A DNA stretch of 8,302 nucleotides from positions 1-8,302 of the forward strand of contig SEBM01000147.1 in assembly GCA_004296145.1 (NCBI GenBank), read 5' to 3'. The number at the start of each line of letters is the position of its first letter. The first letter of the stretch is position 1. Shown here piece after piece: positions 1 through 5,733 of the stretch. The notes under the pieces are model-generated. The model was given only the letters and a program-made list of their open reading frames with translations. It searched no databases and was not told the DNA's origin. The DNA comes from Flavobacterium sp. GTDB taxonomy: Bacteria; Bacteroidota; Bacteroidia; Flavobacteriales; Flavobacteriaceae. The position numbers were made by a program, and so were the translations under genes.

Positions 1-1
1 A

Positions 2-820
2 TTTTATAAACCAATAAATCCATTGACCCATAAAGGAATTCAGGGACATGCCATTATTATTGGTGGAAGTTATGGAAAAATTGGCGCTGCTGTTCTCGCT
101 TCAAAGTCATGTTTAAAATCGGGCTGTGGACTTGTAACTACTTTTGCGCCTAAATGTGGTTATCCCATTTTACAAATCAGTATTCCGGAAGTTATGGTTG
201 TCAGCGATGAAAATGAAAATTTCATTACCGATATATCTTTTCCTGTAGAACCTCAGGCAATCGGAATCGGGCCGGGAATCGGGCAGGATAAAGAAACTCA
301 AAAAGCGCTTTTTAATTTTTTAAAAACGGTAAAAAAGCCACTGGTTATTGATGCAGATGCATTGAATATTTTGGCACAGAATAAATCCTGGCTGGATTTA
401 TTGCCAGAAAATACGATCCTGACACCGCATCCAAAAGAACTGGAAAGATTAATTGGCAAATGGGAAACGGAGACTGAAAAATTTGAAAATACAATTGCCT
501 TTTCAGAACATTACAAAGTGATGGTTGTCATGAAAGGCGCTCCAACCTTTATTGTCAATCAAAGCAAAATTTATCAGAATACTACCGGAAATGCTGCCTT
601 GGCAACCGCCGGAAGCGGAGATGTCTTAACCGGAATCATAACCAGTTTGCTGGCACAGAATTACCTGCCGGATCATGCCGCCAGACTTGGTGTTTATCTT
701 CACGGTTTAACAGCAGATATTGCAGTTTCAAAAACGGGATATCAGTCTTTTATTGCTTCGGATATTATAAAGAATTTAGGGAAAGCTTTTTTGCAATTAG
801 AGAATGAGAAAATTAGATAA
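2..820 (+). CDS. nnr: NAD(P)H-hydrate dehydratase domain of bifunctional Nnr (5' end outside window)
   Basis: This is the C-terminal, ADP/ATP-dependent dehydratase part of the enzyme that repairs hydrated NADH and NADPH (NAD(P)HX) in the cytoplasm. The frame is open from base 2, so the gene begins upstream; the TTG at 23 lies inside a linker-like stretch and is not a credible start. The visible 272 residues carry the ribokinase-like hallmarks of the family. Counting from the TTG, these are the glycine-rich GGSYGKIGAA near residues 14-23, GIGPGIGQ near 81-88, VIDADALN near 108-115, LTPHPKEL near 133-140, and the nucleotide and catalytic motif TAGSGDVLTG near 195-204, with the expected catalytic Asp at 200. 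In most bacteria this domain follows an N-terminal epimerase domain in one chain of about 500 residues, so I infer that the missing part is the epimerase. No terminator is obvious after the stop, where AT-rich repeats begin at once. Function is well supported; only the fused architecture is inferred. Confidence 0.93.
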   Translation, partial: FYKPINPLTHKGIQGHAIIIGGSYGKIGAAVLASKSCLKSGCGLVTTFAPKCGYPILQISIPEVMVVSDENENFITDISFPVEPQAIGIGPGIGQDKETQKALFNFLKTVKKPLVIDADALNILAQNKSWLDLLPENTILTPHPKELERLIGKWETETEKFENTIAFSEHYKVMVVMKGAPTFIVNQSKIYQNTTGNAALATAGSGDVLTGIITSLLAQNYLPDHAARLGVYLHGLTADIAVSKTGYQSFIASDIIKNLGKAFLQLENEKIR

Positions 821-890
821 TTAGAAAGTTAGATAATGAGATAATTAGAAAGTTAGATAATTAGAAAATACTTAATTAGATAATAATGAG
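816..890. repeat. AT-rich tandem repeat, 24-bp period
   Basis: A 21-bp word starting GATAATTAGAAAG occurs exactly at 816-836 and again at 840-860, giving a period of 24 bp. Degenerate pieces containing TTAGATAAT continue to about 890. The first copy overlaps the last codons and stop of the upstream gene. Internally it is built from the shorter words TTAGA and GATAA. The tract has no coding potential and no stem-loop of terminator type. I read it as slippage-generated intergenic filler; similar low-complexity tracts are common in flavobacterial genomes, to my recollection. Confidence 0.75.
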
Positions 891-939
891 TATTGTTTTT
901 CAAGGTAAAAAAAAATCTATAATCTTTCAGTCAAACAAA

Positions 940-976
940 AAATCTAAAATCTAAACTCTCAAATCTAAAATCAAAA
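940..976. repeat. AATCTAAA short direct repeats
   Basis: The word AATCTAAA occurs at 941-948 and again at 962-969, and ATCTAAA recurs at 949-955, within a purine-rich tract that extends to about 976. This is a second, different simple repeat in the same gap as the 816-890 array, lying just upstream of the kinase start. It contains no stem-loop and no recognisable binding-site symmetry. Confidence 0.5.
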
Positions 977-994
977 TTCACTAAGTTTGTGTTT

Positions 995-1777
995 ATGGAA
1001 AACAACTTTGATCTCAGAACGGTAAACGTTACACGATATATAACGCCTTTGCGTGAAGGCGGCTCTCTACCGGCTTTAGCAGAAGCCGATGACGATTTTA
1101 AATACGTCTTAAAATTTAAAGGTGCCGGACACGGCGTAAAAGCTTTAATTGCAGAATTAGTGGGGGGGCAAATTGCAAAAGCTTTAAAACTACAATTGCC
1201 CGAATTGGTTTTTGCCAATCTCGACGAAGCTTTTGGAAGAACCGAGGCCGACGAAGAAATTCAGGATCTTTTGCAAGGAAGTCAGGGATTAAATCTTGCG
1301 CTTCATTTTTTGTCAGGCGCAATTACTTTTGATCCTGTTGTAACAACTGTTGATGCTAAATTAGCTTCTCAGATTGTTTGGCTGGACGCTTATATTACTA
1401 ATGTCGATCGTACTTTTAAAAATACAAATATGCTGATCTGGCATAAAGAATTATGGCTTATCGATCATGGTGCGTGTTTGTATTTTCATCATTCCTGGAA
1501 CAACTGGGAACAACATGCCAAAAGTCCTTTTGCATTGATAAAAGATCATGTTTTATTACCTCAGGCTTCACTTTTAAAAGAAGTCGATGCTGAATTTAAA
1601 GCATTACTGACTCCGGAAATCCTGGAACAAATTGTCAATACGATTCCGCTGGAGTGGCTGCAATGGGAAGACACAGAAGAAACTCCCGAAGCATTGCGAA
1701 ATGTATATTTACAATTTTTGCAGACAAGATTAAATAATTCCGAAATCTTTGTAAATCAGGCTCAAAATGCAAGATAG
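995..1777 (+). CDS. HipA-like kinase (HipA_2-type domain)
   Basis: A 260-residue cytoplasmic protein resembling the stand-alone HipA-like kinase domain rather than full-length HipA (about 440 residues). Visible kinase landmarks are a glycine loop EGGSLPALAE at 21-30, a candidate ATP-binding lysine in YVLKFKG (Lys40), a helix-C-type Glu54, the catalytic loop ITNVDRTFKNTN at 134-145 (Asp138 and Asn143, matching the DRHxKN loop of HipA), and the metal-binding LIDHG at 155-159 (Asp157). All residues needed for phosphotransfer therefore look present. I chose the ATG at 995; a GTG two codons upstream (989) is possible but less likely. The stop overlaps the start of the DUF3037 gene by 11 bp, so the two are almost certainly co-translated. 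No HipB-like helix-turn-helix antitoxin is encoded alongside. The target is unknown: HipA phosphorylates glutamyl-tRNA synthetase, but that cannot be assumed here. A run of seven G occurs inside the gene at codons 56-58. Confidence 0.82.
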   Translation: MENNFDLRTVNVTRYITPLREGGSLPALAEADDDFKYVLKFKGAGHGVKALIAELVGGQIAKALKLQLPELVFANLDEAFGRTEADEEIQDLLQGSQGLNLALHFLSGAITFDPVVTTVDAKLASQIVWLDAYITNVDRTFKNTNMLIWHKELWLIDHGACLYFHHSWNNWEQHAKSPFALIKDHVLLPQASLLKEVDAEFKALLTPEILEQIVNTIPLEWLQWEDTEETPEALRNVYLQFLQTRLNNSEIFVNQAQNAR

Positions 1778-2150
1778 TCACTTATATGAGTATGCCGTGA
1801 TTCGTGTAGTGCCAAGGGTAGAACGCGAAGAATTCCTGAATATCGGAATCATTTTGTTTTGTAAAAAAGCTAAATTTATAAAAGTACTGGCGCATATTGA
1901 TGATGCCAAAATAGAAACACTTTCAAACGATTTTGATGTGGAGCAATTGCATTGTAATGTAACAGCCCTTAAAAAAATAGCATCCGGAGACCGGGATGGT
2001 GGGCCAATTGCAGAAATGGATATTCCGTCACGTTTTCGTTGGTTAACGGCGATTAGAAGTTCAGCAATTCAAACCTCAAGACCACATCCGGGTATGTGTG
2101 AAGATTTAGAGAAAACGATTCAAAGATTATTTGAGGAACTTGTGCTTTAA
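1767..2150 (+). CDS. DUF3037 family protein
   Basis: A 127-residue soluble protein that I recognise as DUF3037 from its N-terminal YEYAVIRVVPRVEREEFLNI (residues 8-27) and the C-terminal block RFRWLTAIRSSAIQTSRPHP (about 89-108). It has no signal peptide, membrane segment or known catalytic motif. The first block predicts a beta strand followed by a helix; the second is rich in Arg and Ser and could bind a nucleic acid or phosphate, but that is speculation. Its ATG lies within the last codons of the HipA-like kinase, which suggests translational coupling and probably stoichiometric expression. DUF3037 genes are, as far as I recall, repeatedly found beside HipA-like kinase genes in unrelated bacteria, so it may be a partner, substrate or regulator of the kinase. 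Biochemical function is unknown. Confidence 0.83.
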   Translation: MQDSHLYEYAVIRVVPRVEREEFLNIGIILFCKKAKFIKVLAHIDDAKIETLSNDFDVEQLHCNVTALKKIASGDRDGGPIAEMDIPSRFRWLTAIRSSAIQTSRPHPGMCEDLEKTIQRLFEELVL

Positions 2151-2193
2151 AAAAGGCTCAAAGGTACAGAGTGACACAGGTTCAAAGTTTTTA

Positions 2194-2259
2194 GCCACGA
2201 AGGCACAAAGGCACAAAGAAATTAAACAAAAAAACTTTGTGTCTTTGCGCCTTTGTGGC
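2194..2259 (+). repeat. Long imperfect hairpin between convergent genes
   Basis: The left arm 2194-2218 (begins GCCACGAAGG) and right arm 2235-2259 (ends CCTTTGTGGC) are 25 nt each with a 16-nt A-rich loop. In + strand RNA I count 22 Watson-Crick pairs, two G-U wobbles and one A-C mismatch; on the minus strand the two wobbles become C-A mismatches, so the + transcript folds better. Each arm is made of smaller CACAAAG/CTTTG words. It lies between the ends of DUF3037 (+) and the acetyltransferase (-), where it could act as a terminator or 3' RNA-stabilising structure for either, but neither side has a clear T-tract. The word pattern resembles a repeat I recall from many flavobacterial intergenic regions, so it may be a dispersed repeat. 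Confidence 0.7.
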
Positions 2260-2270
2260 ATATAAAAAAA

Positions 2271-2777
2271 TTAAATCTTTTTCTCTAAAAAGATAAATTC
2301 TAAAGGATTTGCCGCAATTGTAACGTGAATTTCGCTTTGCGGAAAAGCTTCTCTTTCGCCAGTGTCAATATAACCATGACGTTTGTACCAGGCAATAAGT
2401 TCTTCACGAACCGAAATTACTGTCATGATAATTGAAGACAAACCTAAATTTTTAGCATGAATTTCGGATTCGGCCAGCATTTTTTTACCAATTCCGCTAT
2501 TTTGTAATTCTGGGGAAACGGTCAGCATTCCTAAATACAATTGGTTTTCTTTTTCTACCAATAAAATAGATCCGATAATGGTATCATTGTCTGTATATTT
2601 CAGAATCGTATTTTTTGGATTATTTATAATTTGGGTCAATTCTTCTTCATTAGTTCTTTTTCCTTCCAGTAAATCGGCTTCTGTAGTCCAGCCTTTTTTA
2701 GAAGATTCTCCCCTGTAAGCCGAGTTGATTAATATATTTAGTGCAGGAATATCTGCTAAGGTTGCTTTTGTGATCAT
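2271..2777 (-). CDS. GNAT family N-acetyltransferase
   Basis: A 168-residue acyl-CoA-dependent acetyltransferase of the GNAT fold. The acetyl-CoA pyrophosphate-binding motif A is clear: MLTVSPELQNSGIGKKML at 84-101, with the Q-x-x-G-x-G signature at Gln92, Gly95 and Gly97. It is followed by the helix SEIHAKNLGL and the late motif AWYKRHGY at 129-136, typical of motif B and a tyrosine acid/base region. The N-terminus MITKATLADIPAL matches the usual first strand and helix. An upstream in-frame ATG at 2807 would add ten residues, but a promoter-like TACCTTTG (2805-2812) overlaps it, so the ATG at 2777 is preferred. The substrate cannot be told from sequence; small-molecule or amino-acid acetylation is typical. 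The gene is monocistronic by appearance, convergent with DUF3037 and separated from the upstream lipoprotein gene by a terminator. Confidence 0.88.
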   Translation of the reverse strand: MITKATLADIPALNILINSAYRGESSKKGWTTEADLLEGKRTNEEELTQIINNPKNTILKYTDNDTIIGSILLVEKENQLYLGMLTVSPELQNSGIGKKMLAESEIHAKNLGLSSIIMTVISVREELIAWYKRHGYIDTGEREAFPQSEIHVTIAANPLEFIFLEKKI

Positions 2778-2804
2778 TGCTAATAAATTGAATGCATTTT
2801 TTAT

Positions 2805-2812
2805 CAAAGGTA
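2805..2812 (-). promoter_or_regulatory. Candidate -7 box for the acetyltransferase gene
   Basis: On the minus strand the octamer TACCTTTG fits the Bacteroidota primary sigma factor -7 consensus TAnnTTTG exactly. It sits 28 bp before the ATG at 2777, implying a leader of about 20 nt. No TTG -33 element is found 17-23 bp upstream, so only half of the promoter is supported. Its position argues against translation starting at the upstream ATG (2807). Confidence 0.45.
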
Positions 2813-2860
2813 GAAAAAGACTTTAAAAAGAAGTTGTTTTTAAAAATCAAATTGAAAGAA

Positions 2861-2896
2861 AAAAAGCGCAAAACTAAGATGAGATTTGCGCTTTTT
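2861..2896 (-). terminator. Intrinsic terminator of the YD-like lipoprotein gene
   Basis: The perfect 12-bp inverted repeat AAAAAGCGCAAA (2861-2872) and TTTGCGCTTTTT (2885-2896) has a 12-nt loop. It begins 23 bp past the lipoprotein stop on the minus strand. Read in that direction, the stem runs into TTTTT followed by TTCTTTCAAT, giving the expected U-rich tail. This separates the lipoprotein transcript from the acetyltransferase gene downstream. Confidence 0.82.
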
Positions 2897-2918
2897 GATT
2901 TATATATATTGGTTATTA

Positions 2919-3917
2919 TTATTCGTAAGTATACAAAGTCCTTGTCAGTATTTGTTCAGAAGGAGCGCTCAAATCGGTTGTTTTTTGATTTGATTCTATT
3001 AAATAACCGTTTGCATCGTATTTGTAGTCGTACTCATATTTCAATTCAAACATGGTAACACCTTCAGAAACAGCTTTAACTTTCCAGTCCAGAATATGCA
3101 TCCAATTATAAATATAACATCTGAAGATTGGCTCGCTGGAATAAATCCCCGCTTTTGTATAATCAATTGTCAGTTCATAAGTAGTTTCAACAACTCTGTC
3201 AGCAATTGTATAACTAATTACATTATTTGTCGTCACACGTTTTGCATAGTTTTTTTGAGTAGAAACAATATTTACAAATACTTTATTATCAGCATAAGTA
3301 TATAAATAAGTAGCCGTTTTTGGTTTTACAACAGAAACCGCTTCATAACTTCCGTCTGGTTGAAGTTCCTGGATTATTTGAGTGTAAGAGCCGTTTTCAA
3401 CCTCTTTTACATCACGCCCGATTTCGTCGTAGAAAATATCTGTTACAGTTCCGCCTGGCGCAGTAACTTTTGAGATAAATCCGCCGTTATTGATTTCGGC
3501 AACAATGTCGGCATAATACGTATTGGTTACTTTATTAGCATCGTCAAAATCAAATTTGGTTATGTTTTTGTACAATTGACCATCAATATATTTATCAACA
3601 GAATGTAATCTTCCTTTTGCATCGTATGAATAACGTCTGTCTGTAAAATTTTCGTGTACTTCCTGTCCGTTATCATCTGTAAAAACATCAAAAACCAATT
3701 CTTTTACAAGATGTTGTTGTTTTGTTTCCGTAGATTTTCCGATAGTTTTTGTTATAGCAGTCTTTGGAACCAATTGTATTGCCGGTTTAAACAATTCCTG
3801 ATTTGGCAATCTTGAGCCCGTAACTTCTGGAGTATTGGTTAAATTTTCTTCACTGGAACAGCTCATAATAAGCATTGGCAGCGCAATAAATAAAAATCGA
3901 AAAGTAGTTTTTTTCAT
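2919..3917 (-). CDS. Lipoprotein with YD-repeat-like motifs
   Basis: A 332-residue predicted lipoprotein. The N-terminus has two lysines, a hydrophobic core and a lipobox LIMSC, so signal peptidase II should cleave before Cys20. The mature start CSSEEN carries acidic residues close behind the cysteine, as in the surface-export signals described for flavobacterial lipoproteins, so the outer leaflet of the outer membrane is possible. After a low-complexity Thr/Lys-rich stretch (about 25-65) the chain is predicted all-beta, with three YD-like motifs: YSYDAKGRLHSV (96-107), FYDEIGRDVKEV (162-173) and YKYDANGYLIES (298-309). YD repeats form the beta shells of RHS/teneurin proteins, but three scattered copies and no toxin core make this a small relative at most. 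Function is unknown; binding of carbohydrate or another surface ligand would fit the family. The gene has its own promoter candidate and terminator, so it is probably transcribed alone. Confidence 0.8.
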   Translation of the reverse strand: MKKTTFRFLFIALPMLIMSCSSEENLTNTPEVTGSRLPNQELFKPAIQLVPKTAITKTIGKSTETKQQHLVKELVFDVFTDDNGQEVHENFTDRRYSYDAKGRLHSVDKYIDGQLYKNITKFDFDDANKVTNTYYADIVAEINNGGFISKVTAPGGTVTDIFYDEIGRDVKEVENGSYTQIIQELQPDGSYEAVSVVKPKTATYLYTYADNKVFVNIVSTQKNYAKRVTTNNVISYTIADRVVETTYELTIDYTKAGIYSSEPIFRCYIYNWMHILDWKVKAVSEGVTMFELKYEYDYKYDANGYLIESNQKTTDLSAPSEQILTRTLYTYE

Positions 3918-3966
3918 GTGTAGGTTTATATTTTTTTGGGTTATAATACGATTTGGGAATCTGTTG

Positions 3967-3997
3967 GAAAGGTAGAGTATTATTCTTTTGTTGCAAA
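3967..3997 (-). promoter_or_regulatory. Candidate promoter of the YD-like lipoprotein gene
   Basis: On the minus strand TTTG (3994-3997) is followed by a 19-bp spacer, measured from its TTG, and TACCTTTC (3967-3974). This matches the Bacteroidota arrangement of a TTG -33 element and a TAnnTTTG -7 element, with one mismatch in the final base. The start point would lie near 3960, giving a leader of about 40 nt before the ATG at 3917. It lies in the 212-bp divergent gap shared with the methyltransferase gene; no equally good promoter is seen for that gene. Confidence 0.5.
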
Positions 3998-4129
3998 TTT
4001 AATTTCAGGTGTCTTGATACTTTTTAAACTAAAATTAAATTCTATTTTTACGGAAAATTATTTTGGTACAGAGATATACGATTTCTGGCGAAATAATCAA
4101 ATTTGTCCTAAACCGAAAATAAAAATAAT

Positions 4130-4900
4130 ATGGCAAGAATTCATTTGTTCGAATTTGAAGATCAAAGCTGGCTTCCGAATTTTATAAGGAACTATATGAC
4201 CGATTTTTTGCAATTCCTTTCTAATAAAACACCCATGTATAAAGGAATTGTGCCAATTATTGAAAAAGGTTTAAGAGAAACCAATACCAATCAGATTATA
4301 GATTTAGGTTCCGGCGGCGGCGGCGGATTGATCTGGCTGAATAACGAATTAAGAAAAGATATTCCGGACTTAAAAATCCTTTTAACTGATTATTTTCCGA
4401 ATATTCCGGCGTTTGAGCATACACAAAAAGAAGCTGATAATTTCGATTTTATAAGAACACCGATAGATGCCAGAAACGTTCCAGAAAACCTAAACGGACT
4501 TCGAACGCAGTTTTTATCGCTTCATCATTTTAAACCTAAAGACGCGCAGCAAATTCTGCAAAACGCTGTTGACTCTAATAGTTCAATTGCAATTTTTGAA
4601 GGGCAGGAGAGAAGTTTTCAGAGTATTATGGCAATGATCTTTTCGCCGTTTACCGTTTTGCTTACAGCACCTTTTATTAAGCCATTTAAAATTGGAAGAA
4701 TTATTTTTACGTATCTGATTCCGATTGTACCGATTTTGATTTTGTGGGACGGCGTAGTTTCTTCCTTAAGAACTTATTCTGTTGAAGAAATGAATGTACT
4801 TATTTCTAAATTAAACAATAAAGAAAATTTTAACTGGGAAGTTGGAAGAGTAAAATCCGGACCAACTAAGATTTTATATTTACTGGGGACGAAGAAGTAA
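4130..4900 (+). CDS. Class I SAM-dependent methyltransferase-like protein
   Basis: A 256-residue protein with the S-adenosylmethionine-binding motif I QIIDLGSGGGGGL at 55-67 and a motif II-like acidic end of strand 2 in KILLTDYFPN at 82-91 (Asp87). PIDARNVPE at 111-119 fits the region of motif III, and QFLSLHHF at 127-134 fits the post-III strand. The first 50 residues form a helical cap. After residue 165 come two unusually hydrophobic stretches, about 167-183 and 188-206 (IIFTYLIPIVPILILW at 191-206), which could be a lipid-binding lid or membrane contact rather than soluble core. A hydrophobic or membrane-bound substrate is therefore plausible but not shown. The ATG at 4130 follows an A-rich stretch as usual in Bacteroidota. 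The gene is divergent from the lipoprotein gene and convergent with the DUF4253 gene, so it is probably monocistronic. Motif I contains four tandem GGC codons. Confidence 0.8.
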   Translation: MARIHLFEFEDQSWLPNFIRNYMTDFLQFLSNKTPMYKGIVPIIEKGLRETNTNQIIDLGSGGGGGLIWLNNELRKDIPDLKILLTDYFPNIPAFEHTQKEADNFDFIRTPIDARNVPENLNGLRTQFLSLHHFKPKDAQQILQNAVDSNSSIAIFEGQERSFQSIMAMIFSPFTVLLTAPFIKPFKIGRIIFTYLIPIVPILILWDGVVSSLRTYSVEEMNVLISKLNNKENFNWEVGRVKSGPTKILYLLGTKK

Positions 4901-4904
4901 GATT

Positions 4905-4948
4905 TAAATTGTAATGTGCAAGCAGTATGCCGTACACATTACAATTTA
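4905..4948. terminator. Perfect 14-bp stem-loop between convergent genes
   Basis: The arms TAAATTGTAATGTG (4905-4918) and CACATTACAATTTA (4935-4948) pair perfectly around a 16-nt loop, which itself can form GCA-GTA-TGC. The stem starts five bases after the methyltransferase stop and lies about 60 bp past the stop of the opposing DUF4253 gene. No T-run follows on either strand, so it is not a canonical intrinsic terminator. Its place between two convergent genes suggests a two-way terminator or transcript-end stabiliser. Confidence 0.6.
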
Positions 4949-5008
4949 GTTACCAACTTTGAATAAGAGTTGGTTATAGATTAGATTAAATGATCAATCA
5001 ATTCCTTT

Positions 5009-5659
5009 TTAATCCCACCAAAGGAAAATCCCTTTTTCCTGTTGTATGTATTCTTTTAGCGATTCAATATTTCCAACACCCTGATCAACAGAATCTGGGC
5101 AAAATTTGTAAACTTCTTTTGCAAATTCATCCATGTTTTCCGGTAATTTATCAAAATCAATATGAACATAATCCAGTTCGCAACCAATAACGCTTATGCC
5201 ATATTTTGTTTGCCATTCTTCCATTTTTTTTATGATATCGTCATTTTCAAGACCATAATTTATTCCGTTTGATTTTCTGTATTTCAAAATATCAAGATCA
5301 TCAGTTCCTTTTATAATGGCGACAAAATATCCTTTTTCATTTTCAGAATAAAAAATTAAATAGCCTTTCTTTTTCAATCCGGGTTTTAAATTTCTAACAA
5401 TACTTTCTGCATTATCTTTTGTTGCCTGCGAATATATACCTTCAAAAGTTTCATTTGTAAGTACTTCACTTGTTTTTTTGTCAATAGCAGGTAATTGAAG
5501 AATTACATTTTTAGTTTCTGTTTTAAGTTCAGAAGCAACATCGTTGTCAAATTTTATTTTTGTCAGGATTGCTGTTTCAGAATCAGTTAAGTTACTTTGC
5601 TTTGAACAGCTTAAAACTGAAAATAATGCAATTGTAAAAAGGAGCGATTTAAATTTCAT
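5009..5659 (-). CDS. Lipoprotein with C-terminal DUF4253 domain
   Basis: A 216-residue predicted lipoprotein. The signal peptide is short, with a lipobox SVLSC and lipidated Cys18. The C-terminal half matches what I know of DUF4253: GINYGLENDDIIKKMEEWQ (132-150), YGISVIGCELDYVHIDF (153-169), then the strongly conserved FAKEVYKFCPDSVDQG (179-194) and the terminal IFLWWD (211-216). The middle (about 96-125) is a beta-rich segment including KKGYLIFYS and YFVAIIKG that often precedes this domain. DUF4253 has no established function and no obvious catalytic triad; the invariant Cys, Asp and Trp residues could make a binding site. Most DUF4253 proteins I recall are soluble and cytoplasmic, so the lipoprotein signal is unusual. 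It lies 74 bp downstream of the FAD oxidoreductase gene on the same strand and may be co-transcribed with it, though no pathway link is evident. Confidence 0.8.
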   Translation of the reverse strand: MKFKSLLFTIALFSVLSCSKQSNLTDSETAILTKIKFDNDVASELKTETKNVILQLPAIDKKTSEVLTNETFEGIYSQATKDNAESIVRNLKPGLKKKGYLIFYSENEKGYFVAIIKGTDDLDILKYRKSNGINYGLENDDIIKKMEEWQTKYGISVIGCELDYVHIDFDKLPENMDEFAKEVYKFCPDSVDQGVGNIESLKEYIQQEKGIFLWWD

Positions 5660-5733
5660 AGTTGTGTTTGGTTTATAATAGGTTTAATTTAAAATTAGTT
5701 ATACTATTTTGAGATAAAGATATAGGCTTTCGT

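Noticed and set aside
982..989. TAAGTTTG matching the -7 consensus just before the kinase start
   Set aside because: The octamer fits, but no TTG lies 17-23 bp upstream and the start point would fall on the ATG itself, requiring a leaderless mRNA. Chance is likely in this AT-rich tract.
931..1322. Minus-strand ORFs opposite the kinase gene (931-1218 and 1116-1322)
   Set aside because: Both are antisense shadows of a well-supported gene and contain no recognisable motif.
995..2150. Classical HipBA toxin-antitoxin operon
   Set aside because: No helix-turn-helix HipB-like gene is present, and the kinase is much shorter than HipA, so the classical label would mislead.
2792..3305. Plus-strand ORFs at 2792-3058 and 3096-3305
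   Set aside because: They lie opposite the lipoprotein gene, and the first reads through its terminator; products are not protein-like.
3936..4187. Plus-strand 83-codon ORF upstream of and overlapping the methyltransferase gene
   Set aside because: It overlaps the methyltransferase start in another frame and covers the promoter region of the lipoprotein gene. The product shows no domain, and its composition is that of AT-rich intergenic DNA.
4952..4974. 7-bp inverted repeat ACCAACT/AGTTGGT after the 14-bp stem-loop
   Set aside because: Short, AT-rich loop and no T-tract; too weak to call a second terminator.
4990..5190. Plus-strand ORF opposite the DUF4253 gene
   Set aside because: Antisense to a conserved C-terminal domain, with no motif.
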